A DNA stretch of 6,899 nt, taken from contig DAOUWH010000083.1 in the NCBI GenBank assembly GCA_030667205.1, positions 1-6,899 of the forward strand, in the 5' to 3' direction. Shown here piece by piece: positions 5,536 to 6,899 of the stretch; the first letter of the stretch is position 1; every line of letters starts with the position of its first letter. Under the pieces are notes generated by a model. It had not been told where the DNA came from and did not search any database. It worked only from the letters and a program-made list of their open reading frames with translations. A program made the position numbers and the translations under genes. Source of the DNA: Nitrospirota bacterium (lineage in GTDB: Bacteria; Nitrospirota; Thermodesulfovibrionia; Thermodesulfovibrionales; JdFR-86).

Positions 5536-5547
5536 ATCATAACCTCC
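5533..5547 (-). promoter_or_regulatory. Ribosome-binding site and TTG start of the thioredoxin gene, with overlapping 2-codon mini-ORF
   Basis: On the minus strand GGAGG (5543-5547) is followed by ATG (5538-5540) and then by TTG (5533-5535). The ATG reads ATG ATT TGA and ends inside the start of the real gene. It is only 2 bases from the GGAGG. The TTG is 7 bases away and opens the full frame. This spacing decides the start. Confidence 0.7.
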
Positions 5548-5604
5548 GGGTCTTTAAGCGCAAGATATTAACTGCTGCATTATCAAACGCCTTACATGAT
5601 TTTA

Positions 5605-5655
5605 AAATATGAGGGCACCCATGAGCAACCGTGAGGCCGCAAAACTCCCATATTT
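5605..5655. repeat. Imperfect inverted repeat downstream of clpC
   Basis: AAATATG (5605-5611) pairs with CATATTT (5649-5655); with one bulged A the stem can extend by two or three weaker pairs, around a loop of about 30 bases. It lies in the gap between the clpC stop and the thioredoxin start and could mark the end of the clpC transcript, but there is no good T-tract, so its role is unclear. Confidence 0.3.
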
Positions 5656-5682
5656 GTGTAGCACGGGTTACCTGGGCGGGGC

Positions 5683-6899
5683 TTAGTTGACCCCGGTGAG
5701 TACCGGCTTTTCGACCTCGACGAAGGCCGGCGCATTGCGGTCAAGGACCACGCGGACCTTGTTAATCCCTTTGAACCTGCCCTTAAGTATCTCCTCGGAG
5801 AGACCGTCTTCTATCTCTCTCTGGATGGCCCTTCTCATGGGCCTTGCGCCATAGGTAGGCTGGCAGTATTTCTCGATAAGCCATTCATTGACAGCGGTGT
5901 CAAGTTCTATAATGAGCTCCTGGTCTATGAGCTTCCGGTTGGTCTCATCCACGAGGAGGTCTATGATGGCGAGCAGGTGCTCCTTATTCAGCGGGTGAAA
6001 GACCGTGGTCTCGTCCACGCGGTTAAGGAACTCGGGGTTAAAGGTCTTCTTGAGCTCGCTAAGCACGTTTTCCTTTATCTGCTTGTAGATGTCCTCGGCA
6101 GACGACTTCTGGAACCCCATGGGCGTTGCCTTGTCGATGATCCTCGCACCGAGGTTCGAGGTCATGATGATGACCGTATTTCTGAAATCCACCTTCCTGC
6201 CGAAGGTGTCGGTGAGCACTCCCTCGTCGAGCACCTGAAGCAGTATGTTGAACACGTCCGGGTGCGCTTTTTCTATCTCGTCGAAAAGCACCACGGAGTA
6301 AGGCCTCTTTCTTATCTTTTCTGTGAGCTGGCCGCCCTCTTCGTACCCCACATATCCCGGAGGCGCACCGGTGAGCTTCGAGACGTTAAACCTCTCCATG
6401 TACTCCGACATGTCTATCTTGACGAGGGCGTTCTCGTCGTTGAAGAGGAACTCCGCAAGCGCCTTTGCAAGCTCCGTCTTGCCCACGCCGGTGGGGCCGA
6501 GGAAGAAGAACGAGCCAATGGGCCGCTTGGTGCCCTTAAGCCCCGCCCTGGAGCGCCTGATGGCCTTGGAGACGACCTCCAATGCGTCGTCCTGGGCCAC
6601 TATCCTCTTGTGCAGGTACTCCTCCATGCGGACGAGTTTCTCCGTCTCCTTCTCCTCTATCTTCGCCAGGGGAATGCCCGTCATCTTGGCGACCGTGTAC
6701 GAGACGTCGTCTTCGTTTACTATGGGCACTTCCTTGTTGAGGTTTTCCTTCCACTGGTTGCGTATGTCATCGTAAAGGGCCTTCGTCCTTTCCTCCTCGC
6801 TTCTTACCGCGGCGGCCTTCTCCACGTCGTGGAGCTTGACGTAGAGGTTTTTCTCTTTTGCAAGCCTCTGAAGGTCCTGCTCAAGCTCCCTCAGCTCCG
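5683..6899 (-). CDS. clpC: ATP-dependent unfoldase ClpC, C-terminal part (5' end beyond window)
   Basis: The last 404 residues of an Hsp100/Clp AAA+ unfoldase, which threads substrates into the ClpP protease in the cytosol. The frame continues off the right edge. The visible part begins with the coiled UVR-like middle region (residues 4-39, ending VEKAAAVRSEEERTK), which points to ClpC rather than ClpA or ClpB. The linker TGIPLAKIEEKE (73-84) and the complete second AAA+ module follow: Walker A GPTGVGKT (134-141), pore-loop motif GYVG (181-184), Walker B VVLFDE (202-207), sensor-1 segment MTSN (245-248), arginine finger FLNR (290-293) and sensor 2 GARPMRR (350-356). The MGF tripeptide (260-262) is in the position of the ClpP-binding loop, supporting ClpP partnership. 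A short tail ends LTGVN. All catalytic motifs are intact. A 147-base gap separates it from the thioredoxin gene. Confidence 0.95.
   Translation of the reverse strand, partial: ELRELEQDLQRLAKEKNLYVKLHDVEKAAAVRSEEERTKALYDDIRNQWKENLNKEVPIVNEDDVSYTVAKMTGIPLAKIEEKETEKLVRMEEYLHKRIVAQDDALEVVSKAIRRSRAGLKGTKRPIGSFFFLGPTGVGKTELAKALAEFLFNDENALVKIDMSEYMERFNVSKLTGAPPGYVGYEEGGQLTEKIRKRPYSVVLFDEIEKAHPDVFNILLQVLDEGVLTDTFGRKVDFRNTVIIMTSNLGARIIDKATPMGFQKSSAEDIYKQIKENVLSELKKTFNPEFLNRVDETTVFHPLNKEHLLAIIDLLVDETNRKLIDQELIIELDTAVNEWLIEKYCQPTYGARPMRRAIQREIEDGLSEEILKGRFKGINKVRVVLDRNAPAFVEVEKPVLTGVN

Overview
The window looks like ordinary chromosome from a bacterium, probably a Gram-negative lineage near the former Deltaproteobacteria or Nitrospirota. 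This placement is an inference from three things: the gene order rplU-rpmA-obgE-proB, a DUF4416 protein, and a ClpC-type Hsp100 in a genome with moderately high GC core genes and frequent AGG arginine codons. No RNA gene, CRISPR array, insertion sequence or phage gene is visible, and I do not see a convincing undescribed multi-gene system.

Left part (1-932): an AT-rich lipoprotein gene of unknown function runs off the left edge on the minus strand. It has its own sigma70-like promoter. It is followed by a long stretch without an intact gene. That stretch holds an inverted repeat, a C-terminal remnant of a TerC-family membrane protein (minus strand), and a near-consensus promoter for rplU on the plus strand.

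Centre (933-4444, plus strand): ribosomal proteins L21 and L27 are followed by an intrinsic terminator that ends almost at the start codon of the ribosome-assembly GTPase gene obgE. obgE overlaps proB (glutamate 5-kinase, first step of proline synthesis) by ATGA, and proB is followed 8 bases later by a seven-helix Bax inhibitor-1/YccA-like membrane protein. obgE, proB and the membrane protein gene look like one transcription unit that depends on readthrough of the terminator or on a promoter I cannot identify. No proA follows.

Right part (4427-6899, minus strand): a DUF4416 gene overlaps the membrane protein gene tail to tail. It lies just downstream of a membrane-anchored TlpA/ResA-type thioredoxin gene that starts with TTG. 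After a 147-base gap comes the 3' end of clpC, covering the UVR-like middle region and the whole second AAA+ module, cut by the right edge.

The points most worth a second look are the truncated TerC gene fused to the rplU promoter region, the terminator placed directly before obgE, the compositionally different lipoprotein gene, and the TTG start of the thioredoxin gene.
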